From NCBI GenBank assembly GCA_029834535.1, contig JAQMWT010000136.1, positions 62,001-126,000 on the forward strand: a stretch of 64,000 nt of DNA, written 5' to 3'. Below the pieces are notes generated by a model. It saw only the letters and a list, made by a program, of their open reading frames with translations, was not told where the DNA came from and did no database searches. This document shows, piece by piece, positions 20,501 through 28,528 of this stretch. The translations under genes and the position numbers were made by a program. Positions within the stretch are counted from its first letter, which is position 1, and each line of letters begins with the position of its first letter. The DNA comes from Chrysophaeum taylorii (Eukaryota > Sar > Pelagophyceae > Pelagomonadales > Pelagomonadaceae).

Positions 20501-22724
20501 GGACAAAAAGAAAGCGACGCGGAGCTCGGGAAAAACGGTGCGCCAACAGCAAGAGAAGACAAACGCCGAAGATAGGGAGGACTATAATGACCAAGACGAG
20601 CATGCCAAAGGTCGAAGGTAAGTTGAGTGCGTTGAGACACAGCGGGAAACGCACAAGGATCATGGACACGAGGGCAAGAAGAAAATGCCACAAAAGGTGA
20701 AACGTAGTCCGCGTAGGGCGCAGCGGTCGTATTGCCGATCCAACAGACGATCAAAAGAAGACCACAGCGACGAAGCAGGGGAATAACGTGATGCGTTTGG
20801 TGGTGACGTAAAATACGTTGCGGATAAGCAGGGCCAACGGCCTGAATGGTGTGGCAATCGTAACCAACTTGTTCAAGGGAATGATCCGAAAGAATCCGTT
20901 TGTCACCAAGGCCAGGAGAGATGAGTGTATGCGGGAACGCGACATGTATACCATGAGGTGCTGAAAGAGTGGGTGCAGGAGAAGGAAGACCACGATTGTC
21001 AAGAGGACCAATTGAAGGGAACGTTAAGTGAGCAGTGCCCGAACCAGAAACAGAGCCAGTGCCGATAGCAGAAGTGATTGAGTGCTGTTGAGTGTTGTCG
21101 AGGTCAGTGAAACCAGCAGGGGAATTAAAAAGGCTGACGTTGGCGCCGGTATCATAGACAACGAGACGAAGGTTGGTGCTGTGAAGGTAGTCGCGCTCAC
21201 GAGCGGTGAGCAGAGCGGTAAGGGCGTTGGTGGAGGAAAGGACTTGGTGAATGGAGGGGGAGATGGAAAGAAGATGGAAATTGTAGGACGGGTAGGTAGG
21301 TGCAGAAAGGGATGGGTCAGGAAGGGTGACGGCGGTGGAAGGCGGGACAGAGGGTGTGGTGGAGGGTGGCAACGCAAGGAGCGGCGGAGAGGATTGAGAT
21401 GGAGGCAAGGGTGGATTGGGGGTGAAAAGATGGTGTTGGTAGAAGGGTGGATGGGGCCTAGGTGGGTATTGGGGAGTGGACCGAGGTGGGTATTGGGAAT
21501 GCGACCGACGTGGGTATTGGTGTTGATGCCGAGGGCGGGCGGTAGCTTGTGAGAGCAAATAGCGCTGGCGCTTATGACAATCTTTCTGGTGATGGCCAGG
21601 AATACCACAAAAGTGACAAAGATCAGTATGGCGTTGGCGCTTGCGATGGAAACCACGTGAAGATGAAGGTGGGTTACGGAATGATGATCGAAAAGAGGGG
21701 CGTGAGCTAGAACGTTGTTGAGAGCGCAAAGCATTGAAGCGATGAAAGTACTTTTCAGAAGGATGGCGACCGTAAAAGTTGGAACGTTTACGATGACGGG
21801 GACTTTCACGGAACGTAGCATGGACGTGCACAGACTTGGTCTGAAGATAATCAAAAACTTTACTGTGGAGGCGATCAACGAAACCATCATATGTGCGCAG
21901 TTTAGGATCAAGTGCAATGAGATCCTTAGACAAGAGCGAGTCAGGGATTTTCGTCTGAAGCAACTGTAATGCATTTGCGTCAGGGAAATCTTGATGATGC
22001 CGAGCAACTTAAACACCAGTGATGAACTTAATAAGAAAAGACTCAAGTTCATCGATGTTGTTGCACACCAAGGAATAACTAACTAACTAACTTCGGAACT
22101 CTCCCGGGCATGGGAGCCAGGCTGGGCCGGCAGTAGCCGGTCCAGGATCACAGAGCAAAAATCACACAGTTGGGGTAGAGGCGGGGGATGAAAGTGCGAG
22201 GATGGCGGACCGCCACTGCGCGCGGTCTTGTGCGAGGTCGTGCCACAAGTTGAAGGGGATGTCGCATTCCCGGAGTGCCTTGGCGAGCGACCTCCCGTAC
22301 GTCATCTGCGGAGCCCCCGGTGGGCGCTTGGAGAAATTGAAGCAATTGCAGACTGAGCGACACGATCTCCATGACCCATGTAAACATCAGTAATGCGCTT
22401 GTAAAGCCGCGTGAAGTTCATATCGCGGTTTTCACGGATATCCGCACGATCAGTATCATGCATTGGTAGCACCAAGAAGAGTGCACTGTACCAGCGTTGC
22501 TGCTTGAGACCAAATTCTTCTTCAGAGCAGCCAGAGGCGGAAATGCTAGTCCAAGTGTCAGTGGTCAAGATAATGCGATCACCGGTGGAAATGATCATGT
22601 TTTCCAGGCGCCGGGTCCATTGGTGAAAAAGATGTCGCTCACCACTGAAAGCATCGAGTTTTTGCGAAAGCTTGCTATCCTTAATTTCGATCGAGGACAT
22701 GATAAACGATAACGAACCGAACAC
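17535..22724 (-). pseudogene. Broken copia gag-pol
   Basis: Read 5' to 3' on the minus strand. The gag N-terminus (22724 or the ATG at 22700, to about 22327) is cut by a LINE fragment. A frame then has a TAA at about 22008-22010 and continues open from 21963 to 19801 with the zinc knuckle CHFCGIPGHHQKDC, protease DTGA, the integrase HHCC region (WHARLGH...CPACALGK) and core (FVDDHTR, YTDRD, VVERSHR). A one-base shift near 19855 moves the integrase tail to the frame ending at 19250; a second shift gives the reverse transcriptase frame 19283-17907. RNase H is interrupted by TAA at 17907-17909 and continues in the same frame to 17535. The polymerase active site reads VVDD where YVDD is usual. 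Confidence 0.93.
22078..22326 (-). mobile_element. Nested LINE 3' fragment inside gag
   Basis: About 250 bp of higher GC than the surrounding gag. On the minus strand, 22326-22162 encodes the C-terminal end typical of non-LTR retrotransposon proteins: APQMTYGRSLAKALR, then WHDLAQDRAQWRSAI, then a stop. A 3' flank ends in repeated GTTA units (AACT on the plus strand, 22077-22092), like the simple-repeat tails of many LINEs. It interrupts gag between residues coded at 22327 and about 22075. A clear target-site duplication was not found. Confidence 0.75.
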
Positions 22725-22792
22725 GTAGCAATGAACTGAAGCCGATGAGGAGTCGCCGTGAAGTCAAGCGCAGGTTCGATCGAAACGAACGA

Positions 22793-22810
22793 GCGCTGCA
22801 CCTGCTACCA
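22793..22810 (-). promoter_or_regulatory. Copia primer-binding site
   Basis: Directly next to the 5' LTR the minus strand reads TGGTAGCAGGTGCAGCGC. It starts with the TGG that complements a tRNA 3' CCA end, and the first bases resemble initiator-Met-type sites (TGGTA...). This fixes the element's orientation as minus, in agreement with the coding strand. Confidence 0.7.
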
Positions 22811-22906
22811 TGTTACGAATGGAATGAGGCGTTAGACTAGCGATAAGAGAAAGACGTAAGGATACTGGATACGTGGTGCAGGGGTAAGTGTCATAGCTTC
22901 CTCACA
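22811..22906 (-). repeat. 5' LTR (96 bp)
   Basis: Identical to the 3' LTR over all 96 bases. In the coding orientation it should contain the element's promoter and polyadenylation signals, although 96 bp leaves little room for both. Confidence 0.95.
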
Positions 22907-22953
22907 GTTGTATTAATCTGTTGACGAACGGAAACAAAGGAATAACTACACAA
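22907..22953 (-). mobile_element. Target-site duplication (right) and end of helicase repeat unit 1
   Basis: GTTGT (22907-22911) is the second target-site copy. The next bases, ATTAATCTGTTGACGAACGG and on to ACACAA, match the right end of unit 2 (24196-24237) and complete unit 1. Confidence 0.85.
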
Positions 22954-23949
22954 CAAGTGCAGGCCAGTAAGTTCACATAGTCCCAATCTCTAACCCCAGC
23001 AATTTCACCTCTTTCTGTTAAGTTCACCTAATCCCAATCTCTAACCCCAGCAAATTCGGCGTAAACCCAATCTCTAACCCCAGTAAGTTCGGCGTAAACT
23101 CACACCCACTCTCCTTTGAGCTCGTCGCTCTCACCCCCGCCAAGCTGCTTTGATCCGCACACGCCGCTACCCTTTTAGTTTACTCTAAAAGCCCCAGTAT
23201 GTACACACTTGGTCTCAGTAAGTTCACCTGGTCACTAAGTTCTCCTAGTCCCAATCTCTAACCCCAGTAAGTTCACCTGGTTCCAGTAAGTCCACCTGGC
23301 CCCAGTAAGTTAACCTATAGTGCGCGTGTAGACGCCGGGAGGGGGCTTATCGGTGTTGCGCAGCACGTGTGAGGTAGGGCGGAGTCGTCGACCCAGAAGA
23401 GGATATCCTCGGGGTTGCCGATCGACAGAGAGCCACGTAGAGCTGGACGTGACAGAAGACGGGCTTCGCCAAGAGGACGCCGACCTCGCGGGGCGTCTGG
23501 CCCTGGCTCTTGTTGATCGTTTGGCGTCGGCGGGCCTTAAGGGATACAGGTTGGAGGAGCCTCGGTGACAACGACACGATCAATCATGTATCTGGTACCG
23601 TTGCAGTGGCCGTGCGACGGGTCGAGGTTGCGAAGACTTTAAGCTCGCGATCAAAGTCAGCATGCCGTTGGTTGTCAGGGAGTTAAAAACTCGACTGTAA
23701 AGAGCGAGGCGTCGTCTTCCGACCCAACCTAGTCGGCCGAAAAGAACTCCGACGCCTCGTCTCCGGGAAAAAAAGGCCGCGGTCATGCGCGCGTTGTCAG
23801 CATCGACAACATCGTTTCGACGGGGCGTGAGAATGGCGCGCTGAAAGAGCCGCCGCGGGTCGTGGAAATAGTCTGCGAGGTCGCCGTAGACGACTTGGAG
23901 GATCAATGTCTGGCTCGCGGGCCTACATGATCCTTACCTTAAATCGGGG

Positions 23950-23989
<40 letters not shown>

Positions 23990-24237
23990 TCTGCCGATTA
24001 GTAGTAAGGATTTCGGAAGCGCGCCGAGATCGACATCGAACTCACCACTCCCGCGATCGCACGTCGCCAAACAAGATTTCAACGCTCGACAGCGGCCGAT
24101 GCTCGACAGCCATACTCCAAGAAGAAGTTTCAAATCGCGATCCGTTGTTGGATCAAGAAGAGTCTTGGGCCCAAAAACTACCTCCGATGCGTTGTATTTA
24201 TCTGTTGACGAACGGAAACAAAGGAATAACTGCACAA
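22954..24237 (-). mobile_element. Tandem repeat unit 2: uninterrupted helicase-bearing fragment
   Basis: Head-to-tail copy of unit 1, starting CAAGTGCAGGCCAG and ending at GCACAA. From about 23286 to 24190 it matches unit 1 (16202-17094) almost base for base; the left 330 bp differ by several small insertions and deletions in the short-motif array. It carries the empty copia target GTTGTATTTATCTG (24191-24204). Confidence 0.8.
23347..23906 (-). pseudogene. Helitron/PIF1-type helicase C-terminal relic, copy 2
   Basis: Same two fragments as copy 1: YGDLADYFHDPRRLFQRAIL (in 23580-23906) and TINKSQGQT...QLYVALCR (in 23347-23583). The interval between them differs from copy 1 by a few substitutions and an extra A in a homopolymer, which changes the broken frame. 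Both copies share the LCR variant of the last motif, so the decay predates the duplication. Confidence 0.75.
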
Positions 24238-24329
24238 TTACAGACAGTTACGGTCAGGTTGAAAAAGAAAAGATGGAGCAAGGGGTTATCAATAATAATA
24301 CCCATCAAAAGGATCGAGGAGTATGCTCG

Positions 24330-25247
24330 ATGCGTCCCCCGTTGCCTCTCGTCTTGGTCGTCGGCGTCGTGTGTGCGTGGGCCGTGGCATCCCTTCGGGA
24401 TTCTTCGTCCCTTTCTTCTCAATTCCCGAAAGACGCCGTAGCGGGAATAATTGCGCCCCATGAATTATTGTCTGTGGCCATCGCGGCGCGGTTGGTGTCG
24501 TTGGCCGTCGTCGTACACCGGGCGTGGGTGGTGCTCCGGGAGTCACCAATCCCGATCCGCGTTAGGTACTCACCTGGAAGCGCCTTCGAGGCGCGGACCA
24601 TCTGGCTCGCCGGCCGTCGGCGCCTGAACACGTTCACCGTCCAGTCGTGGCTGCTCGAAGGGGCCTACTTCGCGACTGCGCTGGCCGCGAGCCTCGCAGG
24701 GGTTCGAGTCCCCTTGGTCGACGCACTCTTTGGTGTGGTGTTCGCCACGTCTCACCTCATTGCGGTCGTCACGAAGTTTGTTCTGATACCGATCGAGACG
24801 CGAGCATGTTCTCGCGACGGCTCAGATCCCGCAAAGTCGTTCTTGTTTCGCACGAATGCTCTCGTCATGCACAACGTGAATGTTGCGTTGGTCCACATCG
24901 ACATGCTCCTCGCCGGACAAACAATGCACGTCGCCCACACCGGTGCTGCCGTCCTCTGGGCAGTCTGGTATATCGCCTTCGCCTGGAGCCTCGCCGCGAG
25001 GCACAAATGGCTTCCCTACCCTTTCATCGACTTCACTCTTCCGCTCTGGAAATCAATTCCGATCCACCTTTTCCTCGCACTTCTTCTTGCTACCTTCTTT
25101 CGAGTGGGTGTCGTATTCTCGGTCGTCTGCGCCGCGTGGCGGCTTCCGGCCCGTCTCGCCGCGCACGTCGCTCTCTTCCTCGTTGTCACGTGCTTCACAC
25201 CGCCCAAACATCCTCTTTCCAGGCCCACTTTCCCCGTGACATCGTAA
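24330..25247 (+). CDS. FAR-17a/AIG1-like multi-pass membrane protein
   Basis: 305 residues from the ATG at 24330. There are about six hydrophobic segments, the first likely a signal anchor. Two blocks fit the AIG1/ADTRP (FAR-17a) family: NTFTVQSW before the second membrane segment, offering the conserved Thr, and MHNVNVALVHIDMLL with WAVWYIAFAW and LPYPFID later, offering the conserved His and the PYPF-D motif. Members of this family studied in animals are membrane threonine hydrolases acting on fatty-acid esters of hydroxy fatty acids. An ER or other endomembrane location is inferred. An in-frame ATG at 24099 lies inside the helicase repeat and was rejected as the start. The promoter region abuts repeat DNA (to 24237). 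Confidence 0.65.
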   Translation: MRPPLPLVLVVGVVCAWAVASLRDSSSLSSQFPKDAVAGIIAPHELLSVAIAARLVSLAVVVHRAWVVLRESPIPIRVRYSPGSAFEARTIWLAGRRRLNTFTVQSWLLEGAYFATALAASLAGVRVPLVDALFGVVFATSHLIAVVTKFVLIPIETRACSRDGSDPAKSFLFRTNALVMHNVNVALVHIDMLLAGQTMHVAHTGAAVLWAVWYIAFAWSLAARHKWLPYPFIDFTLPLWKSIPIHLFLALLLATFFRVGVVFSVVCAAWRLPARLAAHVALFLVVTCFTPPKHPLSRPTFPVTS

Positions 25248-25513
25248 GTGCACAACTTTATTAACAACAACCAGGTGGTGAAGTAAGTAGGCAAGCGTAT
25301 CATGACGTGCAGCCGACAACAGCCTCTTCACGTCGCAACTCTACTTTTCTACCGTTTTTCCGCGACCAACGAAAACAAAAACACTCCGGGGAAGATCATG
25401 CCACGGGATCGTCCGGGATCTCGAAAATGAGGGGAACCATGACGTACTCGGGGCCTGCTTCTTCCGTTGGCACGAGATCTGCGCGTATCGAGGCGCGATT
25501 ACGGAGCCTCGTC

Positions 25514-25996
25514 TCAAAGTGGTAGCGCACCTCGTTTTGCCAGAGTGTAGAGCTGCATGTTTGCGAGGAGGTCTGTCGCTCGTCTTTTCGGGTCGGCGTA
25601 GAGCTGCAAGTAATTGCCGTCAGCGTCCTGGAGATCGACCCCCGAGAAATCGGCGTCTTGGAGCCCTAAAACGGACGGATGGTTGGACAGCCCCACCAGA
25701 AAAACGAACGAACCGTTGAACTTGGCGAGGCCGTTTTCGAGGGCCTCGACCTGGAGACGTTGGTGGTTGCGGAGTGCTTGCAATTTCGAGAGCTCTTGGG
25801 CGTCGTCGTCGTCGAGCGCTGCTGCGATCTTTGCCTCAGTTTCACGCTGAGCTGCGCGAAGAACGCTATCGCGGTCGCGCCCGAAAGTCTCGAGGTCCTT
25901 GACGGCCCTTCGTCGGATGTAGTCGAGAAGGATGTCGCAGTCGCAGTTCGCGTTGAAAACAGCACTTCGATCTTCTCCGAATCGCACGCGAAACAT
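25514..25996 (-). CDS. CXorf65-like small protein
   Basis: 160 residues from the ATG at 25996. The N-terminus MFRVRFGEDRSAVFNANCDC followed by DILLDYIRRR fits the ubiquitin-like N-terminal region of the CXorf65 family, where a short beta-hairpin and a Cys precede an L-x-Y-I-R/K-x-K helix. A helical charged stretch (about 45-92) and a block SFVFLVGLSNHPSVLGLQDA (96-115) follow. The family has no enzymatic function assigned. The divergent neighbour is a ciliary coiled-coil gene, which supports a ciliary role by context only. The longer in-frame extension to 26428 runs antisense through that neighbour and is rejected. Confidence 0.6.
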   Translation of the reverse strand: MFRVRFGEDRSAVFNANCDCDILLDYIRRRAVKDLETFGRDRDSVLRAAQRETEAKIAAALDDDDAQELSKLQALRNHQRLQVEALENGLAKFNGSFVFLVGLSNHPSVLGLQDADFSGVDLQDADGNYLQLYADPKRRATDLLANMQLYTLAKRGALPL

Positions 25997-26120
25997 CGTT
26001 GTCCCTACTGTAGTATTTTTTTGAATACTTAAATCCTGTTGATTAATAAGGTATCTATCTGATCTGATCTGATCTGATCTGATCTGATCTGATCTGATCT
26101 GGGGGCTCAACGGGGGAGTT
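25997..26120. promoter_or_regulatory. 124-bp bidirectional promoter region with (GATCT)8
   Basis: The gap between the start codons of the CXorf65-like and CCDC42-like genes includes eight perfect GATCT units (26061-26100) preceded by ATCTATCT. Every unit overlaps a GATC palindrome. The array must lie in a promoter or 5' UTR of one of the genes. Confidence 0.8.
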
Positions 26121-27137
26121 ATGACGGACAGCATGGCCTTCGTGACGCAGCGGGCAAAGACGCAGCACGACTTCGAGGACAAGGTCGCGCAGGAGAAGGT
26201 CGCGCACGAGACGCAGGCTCTGGAGGCGATGGTATCCGGGGTGAACCAGATATCGCAGTCGACGTTGTTATTGAAGAAAAAGAAGGAGATGCACGAGGTG
26301 GACGACGCTTTGGACTTCATGAAGGACGAGTACAAGGTGCGGATGGAAGCGTGCGAGCAGCGGCAGCGAAAGTTCGAGAAGCGGCAGCTGGATATGAAGG
26401 AGCAAGTGACAAAGTTCGAGAAGTTCATTCAGGAAAATGACTCGAAACGACAGCGAGCGGAACTCAAGGCCAAGCAAGAGCGGCGACTCCTCGAACAGAA
26501 GGAGGCCGAGCTGAAGCGTCATATGGCCGAGATGGAGACCCTCGAGACGGAGCGCGAGGCGCTGTTGGCGCATCTTGATAAGCTTCGAAAGTATAAAACT
26601 TATTTGGAGAAAACGGTGGAGAGCGCCGAGGACGAGACGGCGGAGGAAATCTGGGACCTTCTAAATCGGTATACGACGCTCTCCAACGCCAACGTGGACC
26701 TCACCGACCAGGTTCAGCGCGGCGACGTCGAGATGGACGAGTTGAGGACTAAAATGGAAAACTTGAAACTTCACGCGCAGAGCACCGCGCTCGTTCAAAG
26801 CTCGCAAATGAATGCGAAACAAAAACACTTGGACGTCGTGAGGGCAGAAACGAAGAAGCACGACGATCTGAAGTTTACGCAGGAGGAGCGCGTCAAGGAC
26901 GTCACCCGCGAGACCGCCCAGATCGTCAACGCCGTGAGCAACCTTTACCACCGCTGCCTAAATACGATGCGAACCCGCGTCTCCGCCGTCAATACAAACG
27001 ACGTTACCGAGCCCGACGAGCAAATCAAAAAACTTTGCGCCTGCCTCGATCTTATCGGCGAGAGACTTAATGACCTCGACGACATACGTGCATCCTGCGC
27101 CGACACCAACACCCAACTCAGCTCGCACGCCAGATGA
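26121..27137 (+). CDS. CCDC42/CFAP73-like ciliary coiled-coil protein (DUF4200)
   Basis: 338 residues, close to the roughly 310-320 of CCDC42 and CFAP73 proteins, nearly all alpha-helical coiled coil. The N-terminal half contains the DUF4200-type pattern: LLLKKKKEMHEVDDAL (about 50-65), FEKRQLDMKEQVTKFEKFIQ (about 85-104), then EREALLAHLDKLRKYKTYLE (about 145-164), which resembles the family's L-x-x-Y-x-x-Y/F-L-E segment. CCDC42 and CFAP73 act in the axoneme or the sperm/flagellar manchette and the modified inner-arm dynein region. The gene is divergent from a CXorf65-like gene. Which of the two paralogues it is cannot be decided here. Confidence 0.8.
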   Translation: MTDSMAFVTQRAKTQHDFEDKVAQEKVAHETQALEAMVSGVNQISQSTLLLKKKKEMHEVDDALDFMKDEYKVRMEACEQRQRKFEKRQLDMKEQVTKFEKFIQENDSKRQRAELKAKQERRLLEQKEAELKRHMAEMETLETEREALLAHLDKLRKYKTYLEKTVESAEDETAEEIWDLLNRYTTLSNANVDLTDQVQRGDVEMDELRTKMENLKLHAQSTALVQSSQMNAKQKHLDVVRAETKKHDDLKFTQEERVKDVTRETAQIVNAVSNLYHRCLNTMRTRVSAVNTNDVTEPDEQIKKLCACLDLIGERLNDLDDIRASCADTNTQLSSHAR

Positions 27138-27819
27138 AGAACCGTAAACCCGGTTTTCGTTTTAAAGTAGGTACCCTGCTCTGGCTGGTGGTTCAGACCC
27201 GGTCCTTCTATAGCTTTTCCGCTTGGATTCGTAGTGACTTTGAGAGCCCTGGGTTTGATTGATTCCTCCCTTTTGCCCACTTCCAATTTTTGACTCAGAC
27301 CCGGCAGTTTCGTCGAGAGGACCATCAGACACGCCGGCGCACGCGCGCGCGCGCGCACGCTCGCTCGCTCGCTCGCTCAGGTTGCTGTTCTCTGCTGTTG
27401 TCGCGCGCACGAATCCTGAATGCTCTCACTGCTCGATTTCCCCTTTTTGACCGTCCACATCCTGAGCCTCGTGGAGGGAACACCTCGCCGCCGCCGCCGC
27501 CGGTTATTGCTACGAGGGCGAGGTTTCTTCGGATATTGTACATAAACGCGAGCGTATGTCCCACACACTCGCCTCTTCATTGTTGCCACATGCTGCTGCC
27601 GCCGCCGCAGAAGGGCACTAAACCGTGATCGACCTGCGGTTGATGGTCCAGGCCACTCATAATGCGCGAGACTGCCGCTGCACACATCCGTAAATGTATC
27701 CGGGGGGGGAGAGGCTCTGAATTTTACTTCTTAAGGGACACGCGCGGGGGTGACGTGATGCGTCGTGCGCTACGGGGCATCACCACGAGATTCACCCTCG
27801 CACCGCACGAAAACACAGG
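27138..27819. other. Convergent intergenic region with simple repeats
   Basis: Lies between the stop codons of the CCDC42-like and P1 genes. It has a (GC)n run followed by (GCTC)n at about 27343-27379, a CCGCCG run at about 27487-27502, and nothing that looks coding. Confidence 0.6.
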
Positions 27820-28185
27820 CTAGTAGTCGTCTCCGCCGTCTCCGCCGTCGCCGAACATATCCATGCCGCCACCCATGTCGATCTCCTCTTCCTCCTCTTC
27901 CTCTTTTTTCTCTTCTTCTTCCTTCTCGACCGCAACTTCGCCGGCCGCCACGACGCCATCGCCCGCGGCTTCGCCGCCGCCCCCGCCGACGTTGAATATC
28001 AAGTCCTCGATCTTGCCGTCGAGATATCTGGCGAAGAGGATCGGCCAGTAAGCCTCCACCTCGTTCCCCGTCGCCTCGATCAACGTCTTCATAAGGTCCG
28101 AGGTCAACTGAGCGTCACCGTCGTACAGGGCGAGCGCGGCGTATACCGTGCAGGCCTCATCGTGCTGTTCCTTGGTCATCGGCAT
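27820..28185 (-). CDS. RPLP1: Ribosomal protein P1 (60S acidic stalk protein)
   Basis: 121 residues. The helical N-terminal domain matches P1: a Tyr-Ala-Ala-Leu-Ala-Leu-Tyr-Asp helix near 14-21, then TSDLMKTLIEATGNEVEAYW (about 28-47) and a helix ending in LIFNVGGGGG. An Ala/Gly hinge and a Glu-rich stretch follow, as in stalk proteins. P1 forms heterodimers with P2 on P0 and recruits elongation factors to the ribosome. The C-terminus is unusual: instead of the near-universal DDDMGFGLFD it ends in DMGGGMDMFGDGGDGGDDY. Confidence 0.92.
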   Translation of the reverse strand: MPMTKEQHDEACTVYAALALYDGDAQLTSDLMKTLIEATGNEVEAYWPILFARYLDGKIEDLIFNVGGGGGEAAGDGVVAAGEVAVEKEEEEKKEEEEEEEIDMGGGMDMFGDGGDGGDDY

Positions 28186-28528
28186 GGTGGCCCGCGATCA
28201 GCGAGGTTTAGCGCACACTTACCCTAGCGAGGCTTCGCGCCGCACACTTACCCTAGTAATGCGGGGGAAGATTTTCCCTCCCCGCTGGTGCGACAACAAA
28301 GAGGGAGGTGTGGGACCTTTCTTCTACGTACGTACGGAAGTGGGGGCGATTAAAAAAGAGAATGATGAGGCCGGCCACGATAGTGGTGGTGGTCGAAAAA
28401 GAAATAGGAGATCCACAACAAGTTCGGAAATAAATGTTCGAAGAAGGAGAAGAAGAAGACGAAGCATAAAAAAAAAAGGCAAGAGTTCCCCACACAAGAG
28501 AGAGAGAGAGAGAGAGAGAGATAAAGAA
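28186..28528. other. P1 upstream region with a duplicated CTAGGGTAAGTGTGCG element and a GA tract
   Basis: Immediately upstream of the P1 start codon the minus strand has two direct copies of CTAGGGTAAGTGTGCG (about 28210-28225 and 28240-28255 on plus coordinates), 30 bp apart. Each includes a GGTAAGT splice-donor-like core and a CTAGGGT box. A (GA)n tract lies at about 28497-28521, next to the stop codon of the PDI-ERGIC gene. Confidence 0.55.

Larger units (their letters stand above)
17100..22906 (-). mobile_element. Ty1/copia LTR retrotransposon (complete ends, broken coding region)
   Basis: 5807 bp, bounded by two 96-bp LTRs that begin TG and end CA and are identical at every base, and by GTTGT duplications. 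The coding strand is minus. Order from the 5' LTR: primer-binding site, gag with zinc knuckle, aspartic protease, integrase, reverse transcriptase, RNase H. Integrase before reverse transcriptase is diagnostic for Ty1/copia. At least two frameshifts, two in-frame stops and a nested LINE fragment make this copy unable to encode its own proteins. It sits inside helicase repeat unit 1. No purine-rich tract on the coding strand was found next to the 3' LTR. Confidence 0.96.

Noticed and set aside
24099-24329. Upstream in-frame start for the AIG1-like gene
   Set aside because: It lies in the helicase repeat unit and gives a non-membrane tail not expected in the family.
24690-24722. tRNA-like T arm AGGGGTTCGAGTCCCCT
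   Set aside because: No A box, anticodon arm or matching acceptor stem upstream, and the bases are inside a well-supported membrane protein gene.
26041-26102. CRISPR-like short repeat array
   Set aside because: The GATCT units are contiguous with no spacers; it is a pentanucleotide microsatellite in a eukaryotic promoter.
25997-26428. N-terminal extension of the CXorf65-like ORF
   Set aside because: It reads through the GATCT repeats and antisense to the CCDC42-like gene; the family N-terminus fits the ATG at 25996.
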